Assembly: GCF_033971325.1 (NCBI RefSeq)
Contig: NZ_CP117180.1
Coordinates: forward strand, 1,546,472-1,610,471
Source: Hydrogenobacter sp. T-2
GTDB taxonomy: Bacteria; Aquificota; Aquificia; Aquificales; Aquificaceae
Length of the DNA stretch: 64,000 nucleotides
Direction of reading: 5' to 3'
Shown: positions 36,187-44,863 of the stretch, one piece after another
Numbering within the stretch: position 1 is the stretch's first letter
Layout of the letters: each line of letters begins with the position of its first letter
The notes under the pieces: generated by a model
The model's input: the letters and a program-made list of their open reading frames with translations, nothing else
Told to the model about the DNA's origin: nothing
Databases searched by the model: none
Program-made: the position numbers and the translations under genes

Positions 36187-37028
36187 GTGTGGTAATACCA
36201 GTCTATAACGGAGAGCAATACATAGCACAAGCCATACAGTCAGTGCTGGAGCAGAGCCTAAAGGTTGACGAAATAATAGTTATAGACGATGCGTCAACGG
36301 ATAGAACAGAGCAGGTAGTAAAGAGTGAATTTTCTCGCTGGGTGCATTACCATCGCAACCCAAAGAACATGGAAAGGTGCTACTCAAGAAACCTTGGAGT
36401 TAGCTTGGCAAGGGGTGAATATGTCTTTTTCCTTGACCATGATGACCTCTGGGAAAAAAACCATGTGGAGAAACTAAGGGACGCTTTAAAGGTTGCGGAT
36501 ATGGTTTATAGTTTTCCGAGAACCCTTGTAAACTCGGAGGGTAAAATTCTGAGAGTTTCAAGAAAAAAGATACCAAAGGACTACAAAATTTTAGTGTTTT
36601 CTGGAATAGTAGGCTATCCATCCGCTACCGCCTTCAGAAAAGAGAGCTTTTTAGGATACAAAGACCAATTTATGCTTAGAGAGGACTGGGAAATCTTCCT
36701 TAGGGCGGTGCTTAAGGGTCTAAAGGTAGAAATCTGCGATACTAACACGGTAAAGATAAGAGAGCATGGGAAAAGAAGTAGTAAAAGCATCAGGCTTTAT
36801 GAAGGCACTATGGCGGTTTACAGGTTTTACAGAGATAAAATTCCAGAGGAATACTTGCCATATTTTCTTTTTCATGTGGGAGATGTGTGTATGAGGTTTG
36901 GAAACCTCAAAGAAGGCTGGAAGTTGGTGCTTTCCTCACTTTCAAAAAAGCCAGAGCTTATGCTTTCTGGTAGAAACTTGCTTACAATTCTAAAAAGAGG
37001 CTTTAGGTTTTGGAGAAGCTATGCTTAG
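36180..37028 (+). CDS. Glycosyltransferase family 2
   Basis: 282 residues, GT-A fold: SVVIPVYNGEQYIAQAIQSVLEQSL, VIDDASTDRTE, ARGEYVFFLDHDDLW with the DxD-like HDD. Overlaps the previous glycosyltransferase by 7 bases and bioW by 8 bases. Probably a surface polysaccharide or LPS transferase; the acceptor and sugar cannot be told. Confidence 0.88.
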   Translation: MVSVVIPVYNGEQYIAQAIQSVLEQSLKVDEIIVIDDASTDRTEQVVKSEFSRWVHYHRNPKNMERCYSRNLGVSLARGEYVFFLDHDDLWEKNHVEKLRDALKVADMVYSFPRTLVNSEGKILRVSRKKIPKDYKILVFSGIVGYPSATAFRKESFLGYKDQFMLREDWEIFLRAVLKGLKVEICDTNTVKIREHGKRSSKSIRLYEGTMAVYRFYRDKIPEEYLPYFLFHVGDVCMRFGNLKEGWKLVLSSLSKKPELMLSGRNLLTILKRGFRFWRSYA

Positions 37029-37752
37029 CCTTCGTATGAGAGCGGAGTTAAAGGGACAGCACGTATCTGGTGCGGAAAGGCTTATAAAACCTGACGCCCT
37101 TCAAAAGACTATAAAGGAACTTATCAAAAGACCCAAGGCTTATGACAAGATGGTTATAACCCTTGAGAGGGTGGAAGAGATAAACACAATTCCAAAGGCA
37201 CTTACCATATACAGCTACGACTTTAAAAGCGTAGAAGAAGCCCATAACTTTGCCATAAAAAGCCTATTAAAGGAAGGCATTCCAGAGGATATAGCCCTGG
37301 AGGCACTCAATACCCTAAAGAGAGGAGCAAACCCAAAGGGTGGCAATATGAGAGGTGCGGTGCTAATGGATATTCATACAGGGGAACGGCTTGAGCCAGA
37401 CAAGGAGAGGGGTATAAGAACTGTAAGGGTTGACTGGAAAGACAGGCAAGAGGTCAAGAGGGTCTTGAGAGAAAGAGGATTAAAAAAGCCATACCTTGAA
37501 AGACTTCTTGATGCCCTTGCCCTCGCCACAAAGAATATACATTGCGGAGTTATAGCGGAACTATGTTGGAGCGATGACCCAGATTACGTAACAGGATATG
37601 TTGCAGGTAAAAACTTGGGATATGTGAGAATAAAACCTATGAAGGAATATGGTGTTCCTTTGGGTGGAAGGGTGTATTTTGTAAGGAGAGAAGGCATAGA
37701 AAAACTTATAGAATGCTTGCAAAATAGAGCTGTCTTGATTGAAAACTTATAG
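37021..37752 (+). CDS. bioW: 6-carboxyhexanoate-CoA ligase (pimeloyl-CoA synthetase)
   Basis: Makes pimeloyl-CoA from pimelate, ATP and CoA, the substrate of BioF. 243 residues, the BioW length. N terminus LRMRAELKGQHVSGAERL, and RGAVLMDIHTGERLEPDKERGIRTVRVDW carries the RGA...R..R motifs of this small adenylate-forming family; the structure known from Aquifex aeolicus BioW fits. Located away from bioF (10737) in an unrelated envelope unit, overlapping the glycosyltransferase by 8 bases. Confidence 0.93.
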   Translation: MLSLRMRAELKGQHVSGAERLIKPDALQKTIKELIKRPKAYDKMVITLERVEEINTIPKALTIYSYDFKSVEEAHNFAIKSLLKEGIPEDIALEALNTLKRGANPKGGNMRGAVLMDIHTGERLEPDKERGIRTVRVDWKDRQEVKRVLRERGLKKPYLERLLDALALATKNIHCGVIAELCWSDDPDYVTGYVAGKNLGYVRIKPMKEYGVPLGGRVYFVRREGIEKLIECLQNRAVLIENL

Positions 37753-37767
37753 GAATATACTGAAATT

Positions 37768-37798
37768 CTTATATAACATAGGCTTAAAGCCTTATAAG
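37768..37798. repeat. Nested inverted repeats between bioW and the FadL gene
   Basis: Inner dyad AGGCTT-A-AAGCCT (37780-37792) and outer arms CTTATA (37768-37773) / TATAAG (37793-37798). It lies upstream of the FadL promoter and 15 bases after the bioW stop. It may be an operator or a weak terminator; the inner loop of one base favours a protein-binding site over an RNA hairpin. Confidence 0.5.
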
Positions 37799-37807
37799 TC
37801 CTTTGAA

Positions 37808-37837
37808 TTGCAAGTCTACTATTATGCGGATTAAAAT
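37808..37837 (+). promoter_or_regulatory. Promoter of the FadL-type porin gene (TTGCAA-18-TAAAAT)
   Basis: -35 TTGCAA at 37808-37813, spacer 18, -10 TAAAAT at 37832-37837. The mRNA leader of about 25 bases contains GGGAGGT as Shine-Dalgarno before ATG 37871. Confidence 0.5.
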
Positions 37838-37870
37838 GTGAAAGAAAACCTTTGAAGGGAGGTAAAGGCT

Positions 37871-39181
37871 ATGAAAAAGGCTATTGCTTTAACTGCCTTG
37901 TTAGGAATTGCAGGACTGTCTTTTGCTACAAACGGGGACAATCTTATAGGTGTATCTCCAGCCTCAAGGGGTATGGGTGGCATAGGTGTGGGTATGCCAG
38001 TAGGACCTACGGACTCTATCTTTAGAAACCCTGCTTGGATGAGCCAGTATAAGGGTTTTAACCTAAGCTTTGGTGGAATACTCTTTATGCCTGAGGTTAA
38101 GGCAAGAGTTCAAAATCCTTTGGGAGATTCTGGTTCTCAAAGGTCCAAAGCGGACATGTTTGTTGTGCCAGAGGTGGGTATAGTGCATCAGATTAACGAT
38201 AAACTCACCTTTGGTATAGGTGCTTTTGGTGTCTCAGGTATGGGTGTGGACTATAGGAACAATAGCAAATTGGTCTCTGCGATGGATCCAGCAACAGGAA
38301 AAGTTGTTCCCCTTAATATGCACACGAACTTTCAGTTTATGCGTGTTATACCAACCCTTGCTTATAAAGTAAACGATGCTATATATGTTTCAGGTGCTCT
38401 TCACTTGGCTTATGGCTCACTGGATATGGGAGCCACTTTATGTGCAGACGCGTCGGATCCTACTACCTGTTGGAACGCCGGAGGTGGTCAATCTCAGACC
38501 TATGGCATGGGCTTTCAGCTTGGCTTAGCCTATAACATGGGAGACTTTGTCTATGCAGGTATAACTTACCAGAGCCCTGTTTCCATGACCTACAAGAGGG
38601 TCTTTGACAGCAATGGCGATGGTAGGTTTGAAGACCTAAAACTCACTCAGCCTCAAGAGCTTGCCTTTGGTCTTGGTGTAAAGCCTATGAACAACTTCAA
38701 GGTAGGTATGGACATAAGATGGATAAACTGGAAGAACGCAAAGGGCTACAAGGAGTTTCAGTGGAAAGACCAATGGGTTATAGCCCTTGGTGGTGAGTAT
38801 AAGCCTATGGAAAAGCTGGCTTTGAGAGCAGGTTATAACTATGGAAAGTCTCCCATAAGGGGTAAAAGCGGTCTTCAAGGCTTTCCTGTAAGCCAAAGAA
38901 ACATTCCTAACTTTGCTTCTCCATTTGGGGACTTTAACATTGCCTTCTTCAACCTTGTAGGCTTCCCAGCTATTACAGAACATCATATAACTCTCGGTCT
39001 TGGATATGAGTTTACAAAGACCTTTGGGATAGACCTTGCATACAAGCACGCCTTTAACAAGAAAGTGACTTCTTCGGGAATATATTACGACTCTGGTCCG
39101 TGTTCATCTGGTTGTCCCACAACTGTATCTGCCCAAAACGCCCAAAACGCCATATCTATAGGTCTTAACTGGAAGTTCTAA
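37871..39181 (+). CDS. FadL/OmpP1/TodX-family outer-membrane transporter
   Basis: 436 residues. Signal peptide 1-19 ([11 protein letters not shown]...LSFA). The mature N terminus [24 protein letters not shown] is the FadL hatch with the conserved [11 protein letters not shown] element; the rest is amphipathic beta-strand and ends in the aromatic GLNWKF typical of barrels. FadL proteins pass hydrophobic molecules through the outer membrane. Monocistronic: promoter ahead, GC-rich hairpin after it. Strong Shine-Dalgarno, consistent with high expression. Confidence 0.93.
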   Translation: MKKAIALTALLGIAGLSFATNGDNLIGVSPASRGMGGIGVGMPVGPTDSIFRNPAWMSQYKGFNLSFGGILFMPEVKARVQNPLGDSGSQRSKADMFVVPEVGIVHQINDKLTFGIGAFGVSGMGVDYRNNSKLVSAMDPATGKVVPLNMHTNFQFMRVIPTLAYKVNDAIYVSGALHLAYGSLDMGATLCADASDPTTCWNAGGGQSQTYGMGFQLGLAYNMGDFVYAGITYQSPVSMTYKRVFDSNGDGRFEDLKLTQPQELAFGLGVKPMNNFKVGMDIRWINWKNAKGYKEFQWKDQWVIALGGEYKPMEKLALRAGYNYGKSPIRGKSGLQGFPVSQRNIPNFASPFGDFNIAFFNLVGFPAITEHHITLGLGYEFTKTFGIDLAYKHAFNKKVTSSGIYYDSGPCSSGCPTTVSAQNAQNAISIGLNWKF

Positions 39182-39189
39182 ATTCCTCT

Positions 39190-39208
39190 GGGGAGGCTCT
39201 TCCTCCCC
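39190..39208 (+). terminator. GC-rich hairpin after the FadL gene
   Basis: GGGGAGG (39190-39196), loop CTCTT, CCTCCCC (39202-39208), perfect seven-base stem 8 bases after the stop codon. No proper U-tract follows, so termination strength is uncertain. Confidence 0.6.
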
Positions 39209-39254
39209 TCCTTAAAAAGTGATTAGTCTCATACAAAATTTTCAAACTCTCTGG

Positions 39255-39260
39255 TAGAAT
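39255..39260 (+). promoter_or_regulatory. Possible -10 (TAGAAT) of the [2Fe-2S] ferredoxin gene
   Basis: TAGAAT 30 bases before the ATG at 39290, followed by a leader with AAGGAGG. No distinct -35 seen. Confidence 0.4.
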
Positions 39261-39289
39261 TCTTTCAAAACCTTTCAAGGAGGTATCCA

Positions 39290-39622
39290 ATGGAGTTTAG
39301 GCACGTTTTTGTCTGTGTAAACCAAAGACCACCGGGTCATCCTATGGGCTCTTGTGCGGAGAAGGGCGGAAGGGACATATACATGAAGCTCATGGAAAAA
39401 CTGCAAATGGACCCAGAGCTTTTTATGAGCACTGCGGTCACGCCTACGGGCTGTCTTGGACCTTGCGGTCTTGGAGCTACGGTTGTGGTCTACCCTGATG
39501 GGGTATGGTATGGAAATGTAAAACCCTCAGATGTGGATGAGATAGTCCAAAGCCATCTAAAGGGTGGTCAACCTGTAGAAAGGCTTGTGGTTTCTAAGGG
39601 CAAGCCTCCGGGCATGTTTTAA
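39290..39622 (+). CDS. Thioredoxin-fold [2Fe-2S] ferredoxin (Aquifex Fd4 type)
   Basis: 110 residues. Cys9, Cys22, Cys55 and Cys59 (FVCVNQRPPGHP, GSCAEKGG, TGCLGPCG) are the cluster ligands of the thioredoxin-like ferredoxins, known structurally from Aquifex aeolicus. Electron carrier; partner unknown. AAGGAGG precedes the start. Monocistronic and convergent with hfq, whose terminator hairpin starts 4 bases after its stop. Confidence 0.95.
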   Translation: MEFRHVFVCVNQRPPGHPMGSCAEKGGRDIYMKLMEKLQMDPELFMSTAVTPTGCLGPCGLGATVVVYPDGVWYGNVKPSDVDEIVQSHLKGGQPVERLVVSKGKPPGMF

Positions 39623-39646
39623 AAACAGGGGGCTATACAGCCCCTG
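39620..39646 (-). terminator. Intrinsic terminator of topA-draG-hfq
   Basis: On the minus strand a stem formed by 39640-39646 and 39626-39633 (CAGGGGC-type, one bulged G) with a 6-base loop is followed by TTTTT. The hfq stop codon lies in the hairpin. On the plus strand it ends the ferredoxin unit as a hairpin without a U-tract. Confidence 0.75.
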
Positions 39647-39875
39647 GCACTCCTTCCTCTTCAAACTCTATTTCCATTCTCTCTGCAGGTATTATGGTGG
39701 TTATGGCATGCTTGTAAACAAGGGTTTGCTGACGCCCATCCTCTATAAGAATAGTATAAAGGTCAAAAGACCTTATCCTTCCCTGAAGTCTTACGCCGTT
39801 AACAAGGTAGATGGTGACCTTTACCCTTCTTTTCCTTGCGGTGTTTAAAAAGGCTTCCTGGAGTTTGTAAGCCAT
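39633..39875 (-). CDS. hfq: RNA-binding protein Hfq
   Basis: Hexameric Sm-like RNA chaperone for small RNA pairing. 80 residues. Sm1 (FLNTARKRRVKVTIYLVNGVRLQGRIRSFDLYTILIED) and Sm2 (QTLVYKHAITTI, with the hallmark YKHA) are intact; the acidic tail is very short. AGGAGG Shine-Dalgarno at the end of the ADP-ribosylglycohydrolase gene, 3 bases away. Third gene of topA-draG-hfq. Known as functional in Aquifex. Confidence 0.97.
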   Translation of the reverse strand: MAYKLQEAFLNTARKRRVKVTIYLVNGVRLQGRIRSFDLYTILIEDGRQQTLVYKHAITTIIPAERMEIEFEEEGVPGAV

Positions 39876-39878
39876 ATC

Positions 39879-40868
39879 TCATCTCCTCCTTTCAAGAAAT
39901 TCCATAGTAGTATTGTAAAGTTTTTCTGCCAAAAGAATATAATACTCGTAGTTTTCCAAATTTTCAAGAAGTTCCAAGGGGAAAGCCCACGCTCCAGCGT
40001 ATGCACCCACAAAAGACCCCACAAGGTATCCTATGGCGTCCGTGTCCCCTCCCACCATACCGCAGGCGTTTACTCCTTCCCAAAAAGCTTGCAAAGGCTC
40101 ATCCACATGCCTGAGGAAGATAAAAAGTGCAAGAGGCAAGGCTTCAAAAACATAGGTGGAGTTTCCTATAAGCTCTATGGCTTCTTCTGTGTCTGCTTCC
40201 TCTTCTAAGAGTTTTTTCACACTGTCAAGGTGTCTTTTGCTTTTGTCGTATTTGAGAAAGTTTTTAAGGCTTTCAAGGAGTGCAAACCTCTCCACTGGGT
40301 CTCTTAGGTCAAAGCTCTCAAGCACAAGGTAGCTAACAAGGGCAGAAACCAAAGCACTGGCATCGTATATCTCCTTGCTTCTGTGTGTAATTAAGCTTAC
40401 AAGCCTGCCAGCCTCAACAGCAATATATGGATTGTAGTAGTGGAAAAGCCCAGTTATTACGCATCTGAGCACTCCCTCCACAGAGGAAGATACAAGCCCC
40501 GCATCCTCAAGACCCACTCCAGAGGATATAAGGTCTATGGCGGTAATCAGTGCAGGGTCTGGATATCTGTGGCTTTCTTCTTTACTCGCCCACTCTCTGA
40601 GCTTTTCAAAAAAGTGGTAAGGGTCTAAGAATTTTTTCTCCACTATACTTTGAGCCAGTAGCACACTTATGGTGGTCTCATCAGAAGTTTTTTCTGGCTC
40701 AAGACCCACAGAGGGACTAAGAGGATGAGGCTCTACAAAGCAATTCACCTTGCCACCATAAAACTCAAGCACATCTGCCAAAGGCACATCCTCAAGACTT
40801 TTGCCAATAGCATCACCTATGGCACTACCAAGGATAACACCTTTGAACTTATCAAGAATGGTATCCAT
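39879..40868 (-). CDS. ADP-ribosylglycohydrolase-family protein
   Basis: 329 residues, DraG/ARH fold. GSAIGDAIGKSLE at the N terminus, SDETTIS at the site of the usual TDDTxM metal motif, and GGDTDAIGYLVGSFVGAYAG as the second metal-binding site. It probably removes ADP-ribose from a protein or nucleic acid end, or acts on ADP-ribosyl metabolites; the nitrogenase regulator role of DraG is not supported by neighbours. Placed between topA and hfq, with 13 and 3 bases of spacing. Confidence 0.88.
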   Translation of the reverse strand: MDTILDKFKGVILGSAIGDAIGKSLEDVPLADVLEFYGGKVNCFVEPHPLSPSVGLEPEKTSDETTISVLLAQSIVEKKFLDPYHFFEKLREWASKEESHRYPDPALITAIDLISSGVGLEDAGLVSSSVEGVLRCVITGLFHYYNPYIAVEAGRLVSLITHRSKEIYDASALVSALVSYLVLESFDLRDPVERFALLESLKNFLKYDKSKRHLDSVKKLLEEEADTEEAIELIGNSTYVFEALPLALFIFLRHVDEPLQAFWEGVNACGMVGGDTDAIGYLVGSFVGAYAGAWAFPLELLENLENYEYYILLAEKLYNTTMEFLERRR

Positions 40869-40881
40869 CTGAAACTATAAA

Positions 40882-42489
40882 TTATAGCCCCGATTTGACC
40901 TGTGAGAAAAACTCTCTTACCACCTCACGCCAGTCCCTTTGACCCTCTTCCACCTTGTCAAGACCCTCTTCCATCTGGCTTGTAAAAGTATAGTCTATTA
41001 CCTTTGGGAAGTTTTCCTGCAAAAAGTCCGCCACCTCAAAGGCTATTTCTGTAGGCTTTAGGTGTCCCTTCTCCTCCACCACATAGCCTCGCTCCTTTAG
41101 GGTTTTTACTATGGTCGCATAGGTGGAGGGTCTGCCTATACCAAGCTCCTCAAGTTTTTTAACCAAAGAACCCTCTGTGTATCTTGGTGGTGGCTGGGTT
41201 TGTCTCTTTTCAAGTAATATCTTTTTGGGCTTTAGAACCTCTCCCTTTTTCAAAGGTGGTAGTTTTACCATTTCCTTTTCTTCTGGGTAAATTTTCAAAT
41301 ATCCATCAAAGACAAGCTCTGAACCTTTAGCTAAAAACCTCATATCTTCACCCTTCCTTTTTTCGTATATGGGCACTATGAGCGCCTTCTTTTTGAGAAA
41401 GACCGCAGGGCTTGAAAGGCTTGCAAGGGTTCTCTTTAGTATAAGCATATAGAGGTCTAACTCCTTTCCCTTAAGAGGTGGGACCTTTAGTGCTGTGGGT
41501 CTTATACATTCATGAGCACCCTGAGAGAGTTCCTTTTCTTTGAACTTCCTTAGCCTACCCACATACTCCCTTCCGTAAGTTTTTTCAATGTATTTCATAA
41601 ACTCCTCTGCCTTCTGTGGGTTCATCCTATAGCTGTCCGTCCTTGGATAGGTGATATAACCCTCTTCGTAGAGTTTTTGAGCCATCTTTTGCACTTGCTC
41701 CACACCGACCTTTAAGACCCCACTGGCTACTGTCTGAAGACTTGATGTTATAAAGGGCTTTGGAGGTTCATGTTTTTCTTCTTTCTCTTCATAGCTTAGG
41801 ACCTCAAAAAGGGCGGATTTTAACTTTTCAAGGTAGGGCTTGGCATTTTCTGGCTTTTCAAACCTATAGTCCCAAAAGGCGGAAAACTCCACACCATCCT
41901 TTTCAAAGACCACCTTTATGTAGTAGTATTCCTTTTTTCTAAAAGCCATTATCTCCCTTTCCCTTTCCACTATAAGCCTTAGGGCAGGAGATTGAACCCT
42001 TCCCACCGAGAGGGTATTTCTGCTGAGGGCTCTCCACAGATAGGGAGAGAGCTTATAACCTATGAGCCTGTCAAGCACCCTTCTGGCAAACTGTGCCTTT
42101 ACAAGGTTTTGGTTTATAGTGGTAGGCTTTTGTATAGCGGACCTTATACCTTGAGGAGTAACCTCATAGAAAACTACTCTACTTATGGGCTTTTTAAGGT
42201 TTTCAAGCTCCTTATAGATAAAGTAGGCTATGGCTTCTCCTTCTCTGTCTGGGTCTGTGCCTATGTATATGGACTCTGCCTTGCGAGCCAAAGCCTTTAA
42301 CTTCTCCATAAGCTCCCTTTTACCCCTTACCCATACAAAGGTTGGCTTTAAAGTCTCCTCCTCCACTCCGAGCTTATCCTTTGGCAAGTCCCTTATATGA
42401 CCCAGAGTAGCTCTAACTATCCAACCTCTCCCTAAATACTTGGCTATGGTTTTTGCCTTTGTAGGGCTTTCCACTATAAAGAGCTTCAT
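40882..42489 (-). CDS. topA: DNA topoisomerase I, compact form without zinc fingers
   Basis: Relaxes negative supercoils. 535 residues, well below the 700-865 usual in bacteria. Toprim domain at the N terminus (LFIVESPTKAKTIAKYLG, GTDPDREGEAIAY), active-site Tyr in EGYITYPRTDSYRM, and GIGRPSTYATIVKTLKERGYV. The C-terminal Cys4 zinc domains are missing; the protein ends soon after the core. First gene of the operon with the ADP-ribosylglycohydrolase and hfq. A divergent AT-rich gap of 42 bases separates it from the FBP aldolase/phosphatase. Confidence 0.96.
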   Translation of the reverse strand: MKLFIVESPTKAKTIAKYLGRGWIVRATLGHIRDLPKDKLGVEEETLKPTFVWVRGKRELMEKLKALARKAESIYIGTDPDREGEAIAYFIYKELENLKKPISRVVFYEVTPQGIRSAIQKPTTINQNLVKAQFARRVLDRLIGYKLSPYLWRALSRNTLSVGRVQSPALRLIVEREREIMAFRKKEYYYIKVVFEKDGVEFSAFWDYRFEKPENAKPYLEKLKSALFEVLSYEEKEEKHEPPKPFITSSLQTVASGVLKVGVEQVQKMAQKLYEEGYITYPRTDSYRMNPQKAEEFMKYIEKTYGREYVGRLRKFKEKELSQGAHECIRPTALKVPPLKGKELDLYMLILKRTLASLSSPAVFLKKKALIVPIYEKRKGEDMRFLAKGSELVFDGYLKIYPEEKEMVKLPPLKKGEVLKPKKILLEKRQTQPPPRYTEGSLVKKLEELGIGRPSTYATIVKTLKERGYVVEEKGHLKPTEIAFEVADFLQENFPKVIDYTFTSQMEEGLDKVEEGQRDWREVVREFFSQVKSGL

Positions 42490-42531
42490 GAGATGTTATA
42501 ATATAAAAAGTAAAACACAAAGGAGGTAGTC
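42490..42531. promoter_or_regulatory. Divergent promoter region topA / FBP aldolase-phosphatase
   Basis: Plus strand TATAAT (42497-42502), leader with AAAGGAGG, ATG 42532. The overlapping minus-strand sequence offers TATTAT/TATAAC 5-9 bases before the topA ATG, where no Shine-Dalgarno exists. Thus one AT-rich core may give a leadered mRNA on one side and a leaderless one on the other. Confidence 0.5.
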
Positions 42532-43677
42532 ATGAGGCTAACTTTGAGCGTGATAAAAGCAGACATAGGGGGTTATGTGGGGCACTCTTCCGCACATCCT
42601 GAGGTGGTGGAAAAGGTCAAGGAGATAGGTTTAAGGGAGGTAGAGAAGGGAAACCTCATTGACTGTCAGGTGCTTGTGTGTGGCGATGATATTGCTCTTG
42701 TGATGACCCACCAGCATGGAGTGGATAGTGAGCTTGTGCATGGTATAGCTTGGAAAGCCTTTGAAGAGGGAACGCAGGTAGCCAAAAGGCTCAAGCTCTA
42801 CGGTGCAGGTCAAGACCTGCTTTCTGATACCTTTTCTGGCAATGTGAAGGGTATGGGTCCTGGTGTGGCGGAGATGGAGTTTGAAGAAAGACCCTCTGAA
42901 CCTGTAATAGTCTTCTTTGCGGACAAGACCGCACCAAGCGCGTGGAGCTTACCCCTTTACGAGATGTTTGCTGACCCCATGGTCTGTGCAGGTCTTGTTA
43001 TAGACCCTAAGATGCATGATGGCTTTACCTTTGAGGTGCTTGATACCTTCACCGGCAAGGCGGTAAAGCTCTCTACACCAACGGAGCTGTATGACCTTCT
43101 TGCACTTATTGGAACTGTGGAACGCTATGCGGTAAAAAGTGTTTGGAGAAACTCTGACGGAGAAATAGGCGCGGTTGCCTCTACTCAAAGGCTTTCCTTA
43201 ATCGCTGGCAAGTATGTGGGCAAAGATGACCCTGTTATGATAGTGAGGTCTCAGTCCGGTTTTCCTGCCATAGGTGAGATACTTGAGCCCTTTGCAAGAC
43301 CTTGGATAGTGGAGGGTTGGATGAGAGGTTCTCACAATGGACCCCTTATGCCCGTATCCTTCAGGCATGCCACTCCCTCAAGGTTTGACGGACCTCCAAG
43401 GGTTATCGCCGCAGGATATCAGATAGCCAACGGCAAACTCATAGGTCCAAGAGACCTCTTTGATGACCCAGCCTTTGACAAGGCAAGAGAACAAGCCCAG
43501 ATAATCGCAGACATCCTCAGGCGTCAAGGGATATTTGAACCTCATAGACTGCCTTCAGAAGAGATGGAATACACCACACTGCCTAAAATACTCAAAAAGC
43601 TTGAGGAACGCTTTTATGACTTGGAGGAAGGCAAAAAAGCCCCAACTGGTGAGGAACACCACACGGAGACGGACTAA
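42532..43677 (+). CDS. Bifunctional fructose-1,6-bisphosphate aldolase/phosphatase (archaeal type)
   Basis: Makes fructose-6-phosphate directly from triose phosphates, the one-way gluconeogenic enzyme of autotrophic thermophiles. 381 residues, magnesium-dependent. Motifs: LSVIKADIGGYVGHSSAHP, VCGDDIALVMTHQHGVDS, GAGQDLLSDTFSGNVKGMGPG, FFADKTAPSAWSLPLYEMFADPM, and GYQIANGKLIGPRDLFDDPAFD. Strong Shine-Dalgarno. First gene of a unit with two overlapping downstream genes; pairs metabolically with the oxidoreductase at 51-56 kb. Confidence 0.97.
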   Translation: MRLTLSVIKADIGGYVGHSSAHPEVVEKVKEIGLREVEKGNLIDCQVLVCGDDIALVMTHQHGVDSELVHGIAWKAFEEGTQVAKRLKLYGAGQDLLSDTFSGNVKGMGPGVAEMEFEERPSEPVIVFFADKTAPSAWSLPLYEMFADPMVCAGLVIDPKMHDGFTFEVLDTFTGKAVKLSTPTELYDLLALIGTVERYAVKSVWRNSDGEIGAVASTQRLSLIAGKYVGKDDPVMIVRSQSGFPAIGEILEPFARPWIVEGWMRGSHNGPLMPVSFRHATPSRFDGPPRVIAAGYQIANGKLIGPRDLFDDPAFDKAREQAQIIADILRRQGIFEPHRLPSEEMEYTTLPKILKKLEERFYDLEEGKKAPTGEEHHTETD

Positions 43678-44132
43678 TGGATAGGATATATAGCATAGAG
43701 GAAAGGGTTGTCCTAATAGTGGAGGAGTTTTTCCAAGACCTGCCTTCAAAGGAACCCTTTCCCTCCTTGCTTTCCGAATACCGCTTTAGGCTAAAGTCAA
43801 AGCTGGTGGAACTTATAAACCAGTTTCCCACAGATACACAGGCGAGGAATGCAAGTTTTGATAGTGCCCTTGAAGGTATACTCAAAAGCCTTGAGCAAGC
43901 CATAAACAAGGCAAACTTTGAAAACAAAGAGGAGCTAAAACGCCTTATAAGGGCTCTTGAGGAGACCAACGAAGTGCTAAAAGAGTTTCTCTTCACAGAC
44001 CACATAAGGGATAAGTCCCTTCTTTCAAAAACCTCTGGCAGAATAGGTGAATGGGTAGAAAACCTACGCATGGAGTTTAAGAGAAGGTTTGGAGGGTTTA
44101 TAAACTTTATAAAGTCAATTTTTGGTAAATGA
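43677..44132 (+). CDS. Hypothetical helical protein
   Basis: 151 residues, not recognised. Predominantly helical and charged, ending in a basic amphipathic tail (RRFGGFINFIKSIFGK) that could touch a membrane. Shares an A with the FBP aldolase/phosphatase stop and overlaps the TauE-like gene by 4 bases. Its function cannot be deduced. Confidence 0.7.
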   Translation: MDRIYSIEERVVLIVEEFFQDLPSKEPFPSLLSEYRFRLKSKLVELINQFPTDTQARNASFDSALEGILKSLEQAINKANFENKEELKRLIRALEETNEVLKEFLFTDHIRDKSLLSKTSGRIGEWVENLRMEFKRRFGGFINFIKSIFGK

Positions 44133-44854
44133 TACCCTTTTTTGTTGTCTCCTTTGCTTGGTTTTTTCAATCTATAACAGGTTTTGGAGCTGGGATATTC
44201 ATAATAGGTATTCTTTCCATGTTGTATGACCCCAAGATGGTGGTTGTGTCCTCTGCCATTTTCAACCTCTTTGGAACTCTCAGCCTTTTGTATCAAAACA
44301 GGAAGGGAAAAATAGAGCCAAAGCTACTCTTTTCTCTAATAGCAGGTTCAGTGCCAGGAATATTCTTAGGTGCATATCTTTTGGACAAGGCAGACACAAA
44401 GACCCTAAAACTCACCATAGGAGCTTTTATCCTCGCTTTGGGAGTTTATAACCTGCTGGTCCAGAGGGGGCTTTTAAAAGTCAGGCTTGGCAGACATATG
44501 GCTTTTCCTGTGGGTTTTCTTGGTGGTCTTTTTGCAGGGCTTATGGGTATGGGAGGACCGCCACCCCTCGTTTTCCTTAGTCAGCACCTTTTTGACCCAT
44601 ACTCCATAAGGCTTATGCTTAATCTTTACTTTACTTCCAATATACTCATAAGGCTTAGCTTTTATCAAAACTTTGACCTACTTTCTCTTGACTGGCAGTT
44701 TATAGCTATGGGTCTTGCAGGGCTTGTTTTTGGAACACTAACGGGTGGACTTTTAGCTAAAAGGCTTCCTTCAAAGGTTTACGCTTCTGGTGCTTCTTTT
44801 GCGGTAATCTTACTGGGAATAGTGCTTTTAATTATTGCAGAGCTTGGCTTATAA
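44129..44854 (+). CDS. TauE/SafE-family membrane transporter
   Basis: 241 residues with about seven or eight hydrophobic segments. SITGFGAGIFIIGIL and GLMGMGGPPPLVFL are the paired TauE/SafE repeat motifs. The family exports or imports sulfur-containing organic anions or sulfite; the sulfur-oxidising life style of many Aquificales makes sulfite or sulfoacetate an option, but no substrate evidence exists here. Overlaps the upstream gene by 4 bases and lies 9 bases before era. Confidence 0.87.
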   Translation: MIPFFVVSFAWFFQSITGFGAGIFIIGILSMLYDPKMVVVSSAIFNLFGTLSLLYQNRKGKIEPKLLFSLIAGSVPGIFLGAYLLDKADTKTLKLTIGAFILALGVYNLLVQRGLLKVRLGRHMAFPVGFLGGLFAGLMGMGGPPPLVFLSQHLFDPYSIRLMLNLYFTSNILIRLSFYQNFDLLSLDWQFIAMGLAGLVFGTLTGGLLAKRLPSKVYASGASFAVILLGIVLLIIAELGL

Positions 44855-44863
44855 TAGCTATTA

